The notes: generated from the sequence alone by a model not told the origin. A stretch of 64,000 nt of DNA from an uncultured Lachnospiraceae bacterium (GCA_947631685.1 CANRMI010000001.1:186001-250000), one strand, 5' to 3'; shown: positions 50,805 through 60,627, counted from the stretch's first letter. Numbers and translations: made by a program.

Positions 50805-52580
50805 ATGCCGGCCGTGGAAAAGAGCATGAGAAAAATACGGATTATGTTGGCAAAATGCGATAAGAGTGCTTTGGGGATACAGGCAGGTTTTCTGCTGCTG
50901 TGTGTCTGCCTTGCGCTCATTGTTCTGCCGGGTATCTACAGCCCGCAGATCCTGCCGGACGAATACGGCTACTGGTCACGGGCGGCCGGCTTCGCTGGCC
51001 GGGACTGGAGCAGCGTATCCGAAACCTGTTCCTATTACGCTTTTGGCTACGGTATATTGCTGTTTCCGCTTTTTGTTCTGACTTCCGATCCGGTATGGCT
51101 GTACAGAGCGGCTGTTCTTATGAATTTTGTATTTTTGTACGCTGGTTTTCTGCTTCTGTTTTATCTGCTCAAATGTGGTCCGCTAAAAGGCAGGAAGGGG
51201 CTGGCCGCAGGTACTGCGGGGACGGTCATGTGCTATACAGCCTATCTGACGTACGCGCAGACCACCATGACGGAGGAACTGCTGACCTTCCTGTATATTT
51301 TGTTGACGGTGCTGACATACCGATATATTCAGGATACAGGGGCAGGCTCCGCGGAGACGAAATCCGGGCGCGGACGGCGTCTACTGCTGTTAGCAGGTAT
51401 ATTGGTGACTGCCGGCTATATGTATCTGGTACATAACCGTACTGTTGGAATATTACTGGTCACGGTCCTGTTTCTGTCCGCTATATCATATGGCAGGGAT
51501 AAGAGGATGGGACTGGCCGTTCTGATATTGACTTCTCTTTTTGCGGCGGCCTTTTTTTATCTTGGAGCCGTCGGCTTAAACCGCCAGGTGGCGGAAATCG
51601 GAACGCAGGAATACAGGGAGCTGGCAAACGGCAACAGCTATGCGGGACAGCTTTGGAAATTGCCATTTCTGTTTTCTTTCCAAGGGATCGGTCAGCTTTT
51701 GGCAGGACTGACAGGCAAACTGTTTTATCTGGGGGTGGCCAGCTTCGGACTGTACTACTGGGGGATCGCGTTTCTGGTACGAGGCTTTTGGAAAAAGAAG
51801 GATCCTTTTTTTTTCTGGCTGCTTATATCCCACGGGAGCGCTCTGGCCATAAGCTGCGTTTCTTCTCTGGGTACCAGCAGGGTGGACGGGCTTTTGTATG
51901 GCAGATATCATGAGAACACGCTGCCGGTGATCTTGGCCTGCGGCATACTGGCTCTGTTTCAGATCAAAAAGCCGAAAAAATATCTTTTGATTCTGCTCTC
52001 CCTGCTGACAGCGCAGATTTTATGCCTGATCCTGACGGTGAGGTTCGGACACTATCCCTATATGAACCAGGGTTCCATGACTGGGATGACGCCTGCTTAT
52101 GTCTGGGCGAAGGGATATGATACCATCACTCTGCTGTACGGCTGGATTTATGGCGGACTAGGGGGGAGCGCGCTGTTGTTTTTGACTCGCCGGGGCAAAA
52201 AGGCAGGGATACTGCTGATGGCGGCGGGACTCTGGCTGTTTCTGACCGGCTGCAATATCCGTTATATCACACTTGATTCAGTAGCGTATCAGCGGGAGGA
52301 GGCCAGGTCCTTGGCACAGATACGGGAACTGGCCGAAGAGGGGAGGAACAGCATTGTATGCTTCGACGCTGACATCGGAAAAGAAAGGTTTGCCCTGCAG
52401 TATCTCTTAAAGGATCATACGCTGCTTCTGGTGAACGCGGCGGATGAAGAGAAGTGGAAAGAAGCCGACATGATCATAACCGTATCCGGCAGTGCGGGAG
52501 AAGCGGCGATGATAGGAAAAGATGAGTGGGAAAGGAAAACGGCTTTGCCCGTTTTTACCATATATATAAGGAAAGACTGA
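50805..52580 (+). CDS. Polytopic membrane protein, probable GT-C-fold glycosyltransferase
   Basis: 591 aa with about ten to eleven membrane helices and a C-terminal soluble part of about 90 residues. The first outer loop has YSPQILPDEYGYWSRA; an Asp-Glu (DE) in that loop is the usual catalytic motif of GT-C enzymes, which use lipid-linked sugars. HNRTVG after the fifth helix and a GRYHENTLPVIL motif in a late loop also suit this group. The start may instead be ATG 50826, which has a weak GGAAAAG. It is first in the glycan operon; the next gene starts two bases after its stop. Substrate unknown. Confidence 0.65.
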   Translation: MPAVEKSMRKIRIMLAKCDKSALGIQAGFLLLCVCLALIVLPGIYSPQILPDEYGYWSRAAGFAGRDWSSVSETCSYYAFGYGILLFPLFVLTSDPVWLYRAAVLMNFVFLYAGFLLLFYLLKCGPLKGRKGLAAGTAGTVMCYTAYLTYAQTTMTEELLTFLYILLTVLTYRYIQDTGAGSAETKSGRGRRLLLLAGILVTAGYMYLVHNRTVGILLVTVLFLSAISYGRDKRMGLAVLILTSLFAAAFFYLGAVGLNRQVAEIGTQEYRELANGNSYAGQLWKLPFLFSFQGIGQLLAGLTGKLFYLGVASFGLYYWGIAFLVRGFWKKKDPFFFWLLISHGSALAISCVSSLGTSRVDGLLYGRYHENTLPVILACGILALFQIKKPKKYLLILLSLLTAQILCLILTVRFGHYPYMNQGSMTGMTPAYVWAKGYDTITLLYGWIYGGLGGSALLFLTRRGKKAGILLMAAGLWLFLTGCNIRYITLDSVAYQREEARSLAQIRELAEEGRNSIVCFDADIGKERFALQYLLKDHTLLLVNAADEEKWKEADMIITVSGSAGEAAMIGKDEWERKTALPVFTIYIRKD

Positions 52581-52581
52581 A

Positions 52582-53871
52582 ATGGAGAAAAAAATAACGC
52601 TGAAAAGATATGCCTGTGTGGTGCTTGCCTTGTTTCTGCTTGTTTTTCCCGGCAAAGGCGGGAACCTGGGAGGGATCTCGTTCCGCGTCTGGCTGGTCTA
52701 TCTGGCTGCGGCAGCGGGAGGAATCCTCTATATCAGGGGAAAACACAGGGGAGAAGAGTACCGGAAGATAGAAGCGCTGGACTGCCTGGCCGGGATCTTT
52801 CTGGTCTGGAATCTGCTTTTGGTTGTGATTCACAGTTTTTTGGGAGAAAATGCGGAAAGCCCACTGTTTGCCGCGGCACTGACAGGATTTTACCTGCTCT
52901 TTTCCGCACGGCTGCCAGAAATCCCCGTTTACAGGCTGATGACACTCTGCTCTGTTTTTCCCATTGTTGGTCTGCTCTGGCATTTCCTGCTGGACGAACG
53001 TTTTACTTTTGGAATCGGATTGCTGCTACAGGAGGAAGGGGGCGCCGTTCCGCTTTTGCTTTTGTTCGCGACGGGGGCTGCTGCCGGATATATCCTGGGG
53101 GATGAAATCCTGCCGTCCTGGATCTATCTAGTGATCGCAGCTGCGGATTTTCTGACGCTGTTCCTTACTCAGAATATACCTGGGGTAGTGCTGGCCCTGG
53201 GGGGCCTTGTGCTGCTGCTTTGCTATACGGGAACGGCAGAAGAGAGGATTAAAAGGGCGCTGCAACTGCTGCTGCTGTATGTATTGCTGCTTTCCAATAT
53301 GCCGCTTCTGGCCATGCTGTGGAACAGAGATCTGGTTTACGGTATGGAGGGGTGCGTGTATCTAGAACTGGTGACGGCGCTGCTCTGCGCTGGATTTTTC
53401 TTCTGGCAGGATAAATGCGTGGAAAGAAGAGAGCCGGACTGGAAGAGATTTCTTTGGATGGTCAGAGGGGTTGCCGCAGGCATCGCGGCACTGCTTTTTC
53501 TAATGATCCTGTACGCGGAGAGGCTCGCGGCCATGGAGGGGATTTTTGCAAGGACCGGTGCTTTTATGGGGGGCAGGATACGGGACTGGTGCAGAGAGCA
53601 CAGCGGGACCTTTCCGGATACGCTGGCAGGGTACGGAACGCTGGGGGTACTCCTGTTGTGCGTGGTGGTGTTCCTCATAGTGGAAAAGGTCAGAAGATCG
53701 AAAAAAGAAGAAAATGGCTGGCTGTACGCCGCTGTTATCCTCTATATCGCGCAGTCTTTTGTCTTTTCACAGCAGACCGCGGCGTCGCCTGTTTTTGCTT
53801 GCCTGGCGGCGGCCGCTTTTTACAGCGGAGAATATATGACAGAAGCTGATAGGGAGAGAAAGGGATGTTGA
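52582..53871 (+). CDS. Polytopic membrane protein of the glycan operon (O-antigen ligase/polymerase-like?)
   Basis: 429 aa with about ten to eleven membrane helices and one larger outer loop around residues 310-345 (AERLAAMEGIFARTGAFMGGRIRDWC). The topology and a large late periplasmic-side loop resemble Wzy/WaaL-type polymerases and ligases. No conserved signature can be named with confidence, so function is open. Ribosome-binding site AGGAAAGACTGAA. It overlaps the SH3 gene by seven bases. Confidence 0.6.
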   Translation: MEKKITLKRYACVVLALFLLVFPGKGGNLGGISFRVWLVYLAAAAGGILYIRGKHRGEEYRKIEALDCLAGIFLVWNLLLVVIHSFLGENAESPLFAAALTGFYLLFSARLPEIPVYRLMTLCSVFPIVGLLWHFLLDERFTFGIGLLLQEEGGAVPLLLLFATGAAAGYILGDEILPSWIYLVIAAADFLTLFLTQNIPGVVLALGGLVLLLCYTGTAEERIKRALQLLLLYVLLLSNMPLLAMLWNRDLVYGMEGCVYLELVTALLCAGFFFWQDKCVERREPDWKRFLWMVRGVAAGIAALLFLMILYAERLAAMEGIFARTGAFMGGRIRDWCREHSGTFPDTLAGYGTLGVLLLCVVVFLIVEKVRRSKKEENGWLYAAVILYIAQSFVFSQQTAASPVFACLAAAAFYSGEYMTEADRERKGC

Positions 53872-54632
53872 CTATATCAGAACAGAACAAAACGGAATGT
53901 AACAAAGTGTTCAGGGGTACGCGCGTAAAGGGAATCAAGCTGCTGCTTTTAGTCTGCTTCTTTTTTTTAGCAGCCAAGAGTCTGCAGGTATCCGCCTCGG
54001 GAGCCCAGATGATGTACGCGCTGGAAAAAGCAGATGTGTATTCCGGTCCGGGAACCGAGTATGAAGTGCTGGGCCAGATGGAAGAAGGCGAGAAGATCTT
54101 TGCCGTGGAACTTTTGGAAGAAGGCTGGTACAGGGTGGTTTACAATGGAGAAACCGCATATGTCAGGCAGGATGCTCTGGCGCTGTATACCAGCGGAGCG
54201 GTAGGGGAAGAAAATACGCTGGTCTTTCCGGATGCAGCACCGCCGGAACTGGAGGAAGAGGCACTTTCCGGGGAAGCCACGCCTGTGGAAAGCCTTTCTT
54301 CGGAGTCTGAACCGGAGGGATCTCCGGCACCAGTAGAATCACCGGTTTCTGACGAGGCTGACGGAGCAGAACCGAAAAAATCTTCCGGTATGATAACGGG
54401 ACTGGTGCTGGCAGCCGGGCTGCTTGTTGTTGTCGCGTATGCCGCCTGTCTGATCTGGAAAGAGAAAAAAGGCAAAGCTTCCCAGGCAGGACAGGAGGAA
54501 GCCGCGGACGAAATAAACGCGGAAACAAAACAAAAAGAAGATGTGGAAGAAAATGAGGAAAGCGCGTCAAACGAAGATAAGAACGATCTGGAATTTCTGG
54601 ACTGGAATGAAGAAGACGGAGAGGACAGTTAG
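53865..54632 (+). CDS. SH3b-domain protein with two membrane segments
   Basis: 255 aa. Helix 1 at about 24-43 (IKLLLLVCFFFLAAKSLQVSA) acts as signal or anchor. A bacterial SH3 domain follows (ALEKADVYSGPGTEYEVLGQM ... YNGETAYVRQDALALY, about 50-108). An acidic Pro/Ser linker leads to a second helix at about 177-197 (GMITGLVLAAGLLVVVAYAA) and a Lys/Glu-rich cytosolic tail. SH3b domains bind peptidoglycan or proteins. Its position in the glycan operon suggests a link between the wall and the glycan machinery; this is inference. Confidence 0.8.
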   Translation: MLTISEQNKTECNKVFRGTRVKGIKLLLLVCFFFLAAKSLQVSASGAQMMYALEKADVYSGPGTEYEVLGQMEEGEKIFAVELLEEGWYRVVYNGETAYVRQDALALYTSGAVGEENTLVFPDAAPPELEEEALSGEATPVESLSSESEPEGSPAPVESPVSDEADGAEPKKSSGMITGLVLAAGLLVVVAYAACLIWKEKKGKASQAGQEEAADEINAETKQKEDVEENEESASNEDKNDLEFLDWNEEDGEDS

Positions 54633-54651
54633 GACAAAGGAGACATAAGCA

Positions 54652-55848
54652 GTGAGAATAGCGGTCACAGGAATGGGATATGTGGGACTTTCCAACGCGG
54701 TTTTGCTGGCGAAGCAGAATGAGGTCACGGCAATAGACATAAGCGGACAAAAGGTAAATCTAGTAAATGAGAAGAAATCTCCCATTGTGGATGCTCTGAT
54801 AAGCGAATATCTATCTTCCGGAAAGTTAAATCTCACCGCGGCGCAGGGCAGCAGCGGTGTCTATGAAAAGGCGGATTATGTGATCGTGTCCACGCCTACC
54901 AATTATGACGAAGAAAAAAACTATTTTGATACCTCCTCGGTAGAGCAGGTGGTAAAAGAAGTTACCGAAAAAAATCAGGATGCCTGGATCGTGATCCGAT
55001 CTACTGTTCCGGTAGGTTTTACGGAGCACTTAAAGGAAGCCATGGGAAATGAACGGATCCTGTTTGTACCTGAATTTTTAAGAGAGGGCAGAGCACTGTA
55101 TGACAGCCTGCATCCTTCCCGGATCGTTGTGGGAAGAGGGCAGGGGGAAAAAACGCAGAGAGCGGCGGAGGAGTTTGTAAAGCTGCTGCTTGCGGGCGCG
55201 GAAAAAAAGGAAGTTCCTGTTCTATATATGGGAAGTACGGAGGCGGAAGCGGTAAAGCTGTTTTCCAACACCTATCTGGCACTGCGGGTGGCTTATTTTA
55301 ATGAAATGGATACCTACGCGGAAGTCAGAGGACTGGATACGGCGGCGCTGATCGCGGGGGTATGTTTGGATCCCAGGATCGGCAACCATTACAACAATCC
55401 CTCCTTCGGGTACGGAGGCTACTGCCTGCCGAAAGATACCAAGCAGCTGTTAGCCAATTATGACGACGTTCCCAACAACATTATCGGCGCCATAGTGGCC
55501 GCCAACCGTACCAGAAAAGATTTTATCGCCGCTCAGATCATGGAAATGCTGCGAAAACGGAAAGGAAAACAGACTGTAGGCATCTACAGGCTGACGATGA
55601 AGACCGATTCCGATAATTTCCGCCATTCCTCCATTCAGGGCATTATGAAACGTCTTACGGAGAACGGAACGGAAGTAATCGTGTATGAGCCAACTCTGGC
55701 GGAAAATACCTTTTTTGGCTGTCCAGTGGAAAAAGACCTGGAAAGATTCAAGGAGCTGGCAGGCGTGATCGTGGCTAACCGGTTTTCGGAGGAACTGCGA
55801 GACGTAAAAGACCGTGTCTATACCAGAGATCTGTTTGGAAAGGACTGA
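54652..55848 (+). CDS. ugd: UDP-glucose 6-dehydrogenase (nucleotide-sugar dehydrogenase)
   Basis: 398 aa from GTG 54652 (ACAAAGGAGACATAAGCA upstream). It oxidises UDP-glucose to UDP-glucuronate with two NAD+. [15 protein letters not shown] is the Rossmann motif, [10 protein letters not shown] and RSTVPVGFT follow, and the catalytic cysteine is in [15 protein letters not shown]. The length matches the short E. coli-type Ugd. Related dehydrogenases using UDP-ManNAc are longer, so UDP-glucose is the likely substrate. The product feeds the glycosyltransferases downstream. Confidence 0.93.
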   Translation: MRIAVTGMGYVGLSNAVLLAKQNEVTAIDISGQKVNLVNEKKSPIVDALISEYLSSGKLNLTAAQGSSGVYEKADYVIVSTPTNYDEEKNYFDTSSVEQVVKEVTEKNQDAWIVIRSTVPVGFTEHLKEAMGNERILFVPEFLREGRALYDSLHPSRIVVGRGQGEKTQRAAEEFVKLLLAGAEKKEVPVLYMGSTEAEAVKLFSNTYLALRVAYFNEMDTYAEVRGLDTAALIAGVCLDPRIGNHYNNPSFGYGGYCLPKDTKQLLANYDDVPNNIIGAIVAANRTRKDFIAAQIMEMLRKRKGKQTVGIYRLTMKTDSDNFRHSSIQGIMKRLTENGTEVIVYEPTLAENTFFGCPVEKDLERFKELAGVIVANRFSEELRDVKDRVYTRDLFGKD

Positions 55849-55855
55849 TGCTATT

Positions 55856-56902
55856 ATGAAACTCATTATCCAGATACCTTGTTACAATGAGGCTGAAACG
55901 CTGGAAATCGCGCTGAATGATCTGCCGAAAGAACTGCCGGGGATAGATATCATAGAATACCTGATCATTGATGACGGCAGCCATGATGATACCACGCAGG
56001 TGGCGGAAAAATGGGGCGTGCATCATATCGTAAGATTTAAACAGAACAAGGGCCTGGCCAAAGGTTTTATGGCGGGCCTGGACGGCTGTTTAAGAAACGG
56101 GGCCGATATCATTGTCAATACCGACGCGGACAATCAGTACTGCGCGCAGGATATTCAAAAGCTGATACAGCCCATCCTGGATGGAAAGGCGGATATGGTC
56201 GTCGGCGCAAGACCCATAGATGAGACGGAGCACTTTTCCTTTTTGAAAAAGAAGCTGCAGCATTTTGGAAGCTGGGTGGTGCGGAAAGCTTCCCGTACAG
56301 ATATTCCCGATGCGCCCAGCGGCTTTAGGGCACTTTCCAGAGAAGCGGCCATGCGGATCAATGTAGTCAACGATTATACTTATACCCTGGAAACCATTGT
56401 ACAGGCCGGGAGGGAGAAGATTGCCATAACCAGCGTACCAGTACGTACCAATGCCGAACTACGGCCTTCCAGGTTGTTTAAAAGTATCTTTGGATATGTA
56501 AAGAAGTCCGTTGTCACAATCCTGCGGGCCTATATGATGTATAAACCCCTGAAATGCTTTACCTTTTTGTCCCTGCCGCCAATTTTCATCGGACTGGGAA
56601 TCGGGATTCGTTTTCTGGTTTATTGTTTTATTGGCGCCGGGGCAGGACATGTCCAGTCCCTTATTTTAGCCTGTACCCTGATCATCATGGGATTTTTGAC
56701 CTTTATGATCGGTCTGGTAGCGGATGTGATCGCTGCCAACCGCAGGCTTTTGGAGGACACGCAGTATCATGTGCGCAGGATGGAATATGACGCGCTTTAC
56801 AGGCAGCAGAAGATGGAAAGGGAAGCTTCAAGAACCTATAGAGTGGTAGGAGATGTACAGGAAAAGGAAGAACTGTTTTCTGGTGAAAGGGTATTGCTGT
56901 AG
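55856..56902 (+). CDS. Family 2 glycosyltransferase, polyprenyl-phosphate sugar transferase type
   Basis: 348 aa from ATG 55856 (GGAAAGGACTGATG upstream; the frame extends back into ugd). The catalytic domain has IIQIPCYNEAETLEIAL, LIIDDGSHDDT and NTDADNQY (the DxD-type metal site). SGFRALSREAAMRIN is typical of DPM1/ArnC-like enzymes. Two C-terminal membrane helices (about 240-300) and a cytosolic tail complete the fold. It probably charges undecaprenyl phosphate with a sugar that a GT-C enzyme (such as the 50805 product) then uses outside. Confidence 0.9.
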   Translation: MKLIIQIPCYNEAETLEIALNDLPKELPGIDIIEYLIIDDGSHDDTTQVAEKWGVHHIVRFKQNKGLAKGFMAGLDGCLRNGADIIVNTDADNQYCAQDIQKLIQPILDGKADMVVGARPIDETEHFSFLKKKLQHFGSWVVRKASRTDIPDAPSGFRALSREAAMRINVVNDYTYTLETIVQAGREKIAITSVPVRTNAELRPSRLFKSIFGYVKKSVVTILRAYMMYKPLKCFTFLSLPPIFIGLGIGIRFLVYCFIGAGAGHVQSLILACTLIIMGFLTFMIGLVADVIAANRRLLEDTQYHVRRMEYDALYRQQKMEREASRTYRVVGDVQEKEELFSGERVLL

Positions 56903-56910
56903 GGAAAAAG

Positions 56911-58056
56911 ATGGAGAAGAAAAAAATAGTACTGATCGGTCCCGTATATCCATACAAGGGAGGTATTTCGCATAATACCAGTCTGCTGTACCGGACCTTG
57001 AGCAAAAAACATGATGTAAGACTGATATCTTATAAGATGCAATACCCTAAGCTGCTGTTTAGAAAAGAGCAGAAAGACTATCAGAGTGATTTATTTAAGA
57101 TAGACTCTGCGGAATTTTTAATACATACCGCAAATCCCGTTAATATCGTGAGTGTGGGAAAGCAGATCAAAAAAAGCAGTCCGGATCTGATCATTATACA
57201 GTGGTGGCATCCTTATTTTGCTCCCTGCTACAGGATCTTAGAAGGTGTACTGGGGAAGAAGATCCCAATACTGTTTATCTGTCACAACGTGCTTCCACAC
57301 GAAAGTTTTCCGCTTGATAAACAGCTTGCCAGAGCTGTATTAAAAAAAGGCCGCTATTATGTGGTACATGCTGAAAGCGATGCGGAGGAACTGTTAAAAC
57401 TTTTACCGCGGGCAGATTACAAAAGAAATCCACTGCCAGTTTTTAATGTGTTTAAGAGCGGGAATATCACTGGAGAAGAAGCCCGTAAAATGATAGGAGA
57501 AGGGCAGGACGCGAAACTGCTGCTGTTCTTTGGCTTTGTAAGAGAGTATAAGGGACTGAAGTATTTATTGAAGGCCATGCCATTGATCAAGCGGCAGACA
57601 GAAAAGGTTAAGCTGTTGGTAGTGGGTTCCTTCGCGGGAGATAAAGAGGACTATATGCAGATGCTCCGTGAGGAGACAATAGAAGATTGCGTAAAGGTTA
57701 TAGACGGATATATTCCTGATAATGAGATAGAAAAATATTTTCTGGCATGCGATCTGGTAGTGCTCCCTTATGTGTCAGCGACGCAGAGCGGTATCGTGCA
57801 GATAGCATACGGTTTTGAAAAACCGGTGGTAGTTACAAATGTGGGAGGACTGCCGGATGTGGTAAAGGAAGGAAGAACAGGATACGTGGTGGCTCCCGAA
57901 AATGCTCAGGCGTTGGCGGAGGCGATCAGAGATTTCTTTGAAAATGGGAGATATACTGAAATGAAAGAACATATCTGTCAGCAGGCAGAATGTTTTTCCT
58001 GGGACAGAATGGGAGAAACCATAGAAGAACTGGTGGGATGGAAAAAAGAAGTATGA
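56911..58056 (+). CDS. Family 4 glycosyltransferase
   Basis: 381 aa GT-B fold. The N-terminal acceptor domain starts IVLIGPVYPYKGGISHNTSLL; LIIIQWWHPYF and ICHNVLPHE are typical of GT4. The C-terminal donor domain has LLFFGFVREYKGLKYLLKAMP and PYVSATQSGIVQIAYGFEKPVVV, which matches the E-x7-E region loosely. It has no membrane segment; cytosolic or membrane-associated. It starts nine bases after the GT2 gene and overlaps the next gene by four bases. Confidence 0.9.
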   Translation: MEKKKIVLIGPVYPYKGGISHNTSLLYRTLSKKHDVRLISYKMQYPKLLFRKEQKDYQSDLFKIDSAEFLIHTANPVNIVSVGKQIKKSSPDLIIIQWWHPYFAPCYRILEGVLGKKIPILFICHNVLPHESFPLDKQLARAVLKKGRYYVVHAESDAEELLKLLPRADYKRNPLPVFNVFKSGNITGEEARKMIGEGQDAKLLLFFGFVREYKGLKYLLKAMPLIKRQTEKVKLLVVGSFAGDKEDYMQMLREETIEDCVKVIDGYIPDNEIEKYFLACDLVVLPYVSATQSGIVQIAYGFEKPVVVTNVGGLPDVVKEGRTGYVVAPENAQALAEAIRDFFENGRYTEMKEHICQQAECFSWDRMGETIEELVGWKKEV

Positions 58057-58916
58057 AGATTGCAATCGTAGGAAGCAGCGGTTATATTGCCGGATTTTTA
58101 ATACATGCGCTGGAAAAAGAAACTGCTGTAGATCAGATCCTAAAAATCGACCAAAACACGGAGGCGGATGCTTTTTTGAGCCTGACGGAGCCGGAACGTT
58201 TTGACTATAAAACATTGGAGGATATAGACTGTATCGTTTTTACCGCGGCGGTTTCCGGACCGGATCAGTGTGCCAATGAGTTTGAAGCTTGCTGGAAAAT
58301 CAATGTGACAGGAACGGAATATTTTATCAGAGAAGCGTTGCGAAGAAACCGCAATGTCCTGTTCTTCTCCAGCGATGCGGTATTTGGGGATATTCCGGGA
58401 GAAATTTATACAGAGCACTCCGAAACCCGCGCGGAAACGCCTTACGGGCGGATGAAAAAGAGTATAGAGGATTCCTTTAAGAACAACCCACATTTTAAGG
58501 CCATCCGGCTTTCCTATGTAGTATCGGCGAAGGATAGATTTGTATCCTACTGTCTTTCCTGTATCCGGGAAGGAAAAACGGCGGAAATATTTCATCCTTT
58601 TTACCGGAACTGCATTACAGTAAGCGATGTAGTGAGTACAGTTTTATGGCTGATCGGCCATTGGCGGGAATACGGACAGGCTTTTCTGAACGTAACAGGC
58701 AGGGAATTGGTGAGCCGCGTCAGGATCGCGGATGAACTGAACCGGTTTTATGAAAACAGGCTGGCTTACACCATAGTGGAGCCGGACAGTTCTTTTTATC
58801 GAAACCGCCCCAGGATCACACAGATGGAAAGTCACTATCTATACAGAAACGGCATTTTGAAAGACACTCCGTTTACGGAGAAACTGAAGAAAGAACTGGA
58901 GGAAATCAGAATATGA
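58053..58916 (+). CDS. SDR nucleotide-sugar reductase (RmlD/Rmd-like)
   Basis: 287 aa from ATG 58053, overlapping the GT4 stop. The start IAIVGSSGYIAGFLIHALE is a Rossmann motif of GxxGxxG type; VFTAAVSGPDQC and the Y-x-x-x-K motif (TPYGRMKKSIE) place it in the extended short-chain dehydrogenases. The shape is like RmlD (dTDP-4-keto-rhamnose reductase) or Rmd (GDP-4-keto-6-deoxymannose reductase). Because the next gene is a GDP-mannose dehydratase-like enzyme, an Rmd-like role making GDP-rhamnose is the best guess. Confidence 0.7.
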   Translation: MKIAIVGSSGYIAGFLIHALEKETAVDQILKIDQNTEADAFLSLTEPERFDYKTLEDIDCIVFTAAVSGPDQCANEFEACWKINVTGTEYFIREALRRNRNVLFFSSDAVFGDIPGEIYTEHSETRAETPYGRMKKSIEDSFKNNPHFKAIRLSYVVSAKDRFVSYCLSCIREGKTAEIFHPFYRNCITVSDVVSTVLWLIGHWREYGQAFLNVTGRELVSRVRIADELNRFYENRLAYTIVEPDSSFYRNRPRITQMESHYLYRNGILKDTPFTEKLKKELEEIRI

Positions 58917-59950
58917 GTAAAACAGCCTTGATCACCGGTGTGACCGGTATGGTGGGTTCCCATCTGACGGACTTTCTGCTGGAGAATACGGACTGGAAGA
59001 TCGTGGGAGTGTGCAGATGGCGCAGTCCCCTGGACAATGTGTCTCACCTGTTGGACAGGGTCAATAAGAAGGACAGGGTATTCTTTGAATACGCTGATCT
59101 GAATGATGAAATTTCCCTGATGACCGTGGTACAGAAGACAAAACCGGATTATATTTTCCATCTGGCGGCGCAGAGCTATCCGCTTACCAGCTTCACCGCG
59201 CCGTTGGATACGCTGAATACCAATATACTGGGAACCTGCAGGCTTCTGGAAGCAATCAAAAGCGCAATGGAGGCAGATTCCGCGTATAAACCGGTAATTC
59301 ATGTATGCGCGTCTTCAGAAGTGTTTGGAAAAATTCCGGCGGAAAAGAAACCGGATACCGGTATTCATGAAGAATGTCCGTTTCATCCGGCGTCACCCTA
59401 CGCCATTTCCAAAGTAGGAACGGATCTGCTGGGAAGATATTACGCGGAAGCCTATGGCATGACCGTTATGACAACCCGAATGTTTACCCATACCGGTCCC
59501 AGAAGAGGAGACGTATTTCATGAATCCACTTTCGCAAAGCAGATTGCCATGATAGAAGCCGGATTAATAGAGCCCAAACTAAAGGTTGGCAATCTGAAAT
59601 CCCTGCGGACCTATGCGGATGTCAGAGATGCGGTACGTGCGTATTACATGCTTGTGACGGTAAATCCTACAGCAGGTGAATATTACAATATTGGCGGTTC
59701 CTATACCTGCGAAGTAGGAGATACGCTGCATACGCTGCTTTCCTATTCCGATATGGCTTCCCAGATCGAGGTAGTGACGGATCCGGAAAGACTGCGCCCC
59801 ATAGATGCGGACCTGCAGGTGCCTGACTGTAGGAAATTCAAGCAGCATACAGGCTGGGAACCGGAAATTCCTTTCGAGAAAACCATGCATGATCTTCTGG
59901 ATTATTGGAGAGAGCGGGTAAAAAAGGGAGAGGTCTTCCTGACGCGATAG
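58913..59950 (+). CDS. GDP-mannose 4,6-dehydratase-like NAD-dependent epimerase/dehydratase
   Basis: 345 aa. LITGVTGMVGSHLTDFLLE is the nucleotide-binding motif; HLAAQSYPLTSFTAPLDTLNTN and the catalytic YAISK (SPYAISKVGTDLLG) with THTGPRRGD closely follow Gmd-type dehydratases. The product would be a 4-keto-6-deoxy sugar nucleotide. It overlaps the reductase gene by four bases, supporting a two-step pathway. It is last in the 50805-59950 operon; no clear terminator follows. Confidence 0.8.
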   Translation: MSKTALITGVTGMVGSHLTDFLLENTDWKIVGVCRWRSPLDNVSHLLDRVNKKDRVFFEYADLNDEISLMTVVQKTKPDYIFHLAAQSYPLTSFTAPLDTLNTNILGTCRLLEAIKSAMEADSAYKPVIHVCASSEVFGKIPAEKKPDTGIHEECPFHPASPYAISKVGTDLLGRYYAEAYGMTVMTTRMFTHTGPRRGDVFHESTFAKQIAMIEAGLIEPKLKVGNLKSLRTYADVRDAVRAYYMLVTVNPTAGEYYNIGGSYTCEVGDTLHTLLSYSDMASQIEVVTDPERLRPIDADLQVPDCRKFKQHTGWEPEIPFEKTMHDLLDYWRERVKKGEVFLTR

Positions 59951-60025
59951 AAAGGGTTTTATCGTACTTTGATAATTTCATATCTTACATTGATCGGAAA
60001 AAGTTGAATCTGAAAAAAGTTTTTC

Positions 60026-60054
60026 TTGCTTTTTTCCTCCGCTTATGTTACATT
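60026..60054 (+). promoter_or_regulatory. Promoter upstream of the coiled-coil protein gene
   Basis: TTGCTT (60026-60031), 17-bp spacer, TACATT (60049-60054) with TG at 60046-60047 as extended -10. A leader of about 150 bases precedes the ATG at 60210. Confidence 0.6.
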
Positions 60055-60209
60055 AAACGCATGAAATGAATTCCCGTACAATAACAATCGTTATTCGGAT
60101 GTGCGGAGCACTGTTTTATCAGTGTCTGGCTTTTCGCCAAGATTTCAAATGTTTAATATTCATATGGCCGGCGGAAAGTACTTATCGGTACGCCGGAGAA
60201 GGAGGGAAC

Positions 60210-60596
60210 ATGGTAGATACGGAAATGCTTTCAGCAATATCAGATCTGCTGGAGGAAAAACTGGAGCAGAAGCTGGATGCCAAGTTTGATCAAAAGCTTC
60301 AGCCTTTGTATGACAAGATAGACTCCATGGAAGAAAGGATGGATTCCATGGAGAACAGGATGGACTCTGTGGAAAAGAGGCTTGGTAACTTGGAACAGGA
60401 TGTGCATTATATTAAAGTGGTGCAATTGGAAAATGATATAAGACCTCGGCTTTCTACCATAGAGTCATGTTACCTGGACACTTATAAAAGATATCAAAAG
60501 AGTACGGAAAAAATAGATAGTATGGCTGAGAATATTGAAATTCTGAATCTTACGGTTTCAGAACACAGCAGCAAGCTGGCGCATTTGTCGGTATAA
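60210..60596 (+). CDS. Coiled-coil protein of unknown function
   Basis: 128 aa from ATG 60210 (GAAGGAGGGAAC upstream); the frame is open back to 60066 but without a start signal. It is nearly all coiled coil: three 7-residue repeats (DSMEERM, DSMENRM, DSVEKRL) between residues 37 and 60 are encoded by three similar 21-bp units. Small proteins of this pattern are common in Lachnospiraceae and sometimes resemble phage-tail or motility-linked coiled coils; none of those functions is shown. It ends at a terminator just before the AT-rich block. Confidence 0.75.
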   Translation: MVDTEMLSAISDLLEEKLEQKLDAKFDQKLQPLYDKIDSMEERMDSMENRMDSVEKRLGNLEQDVHYIKVVQLENDIRPRLSTIESCYLDTYKRYQKSTEKIDSMAENIEILNLTVSEHSSKLAHLSV

Positions 60597-60627
60597 ACAA
60601 AAGCAGAAAATAGAATAGTAATAAAGT

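Noticed and set aside
60329..60391. Three 21-bp repeats as a separate repeat element
   Set aside because: They are the coding basis of the heptad repeats of the coiled-coil protein.
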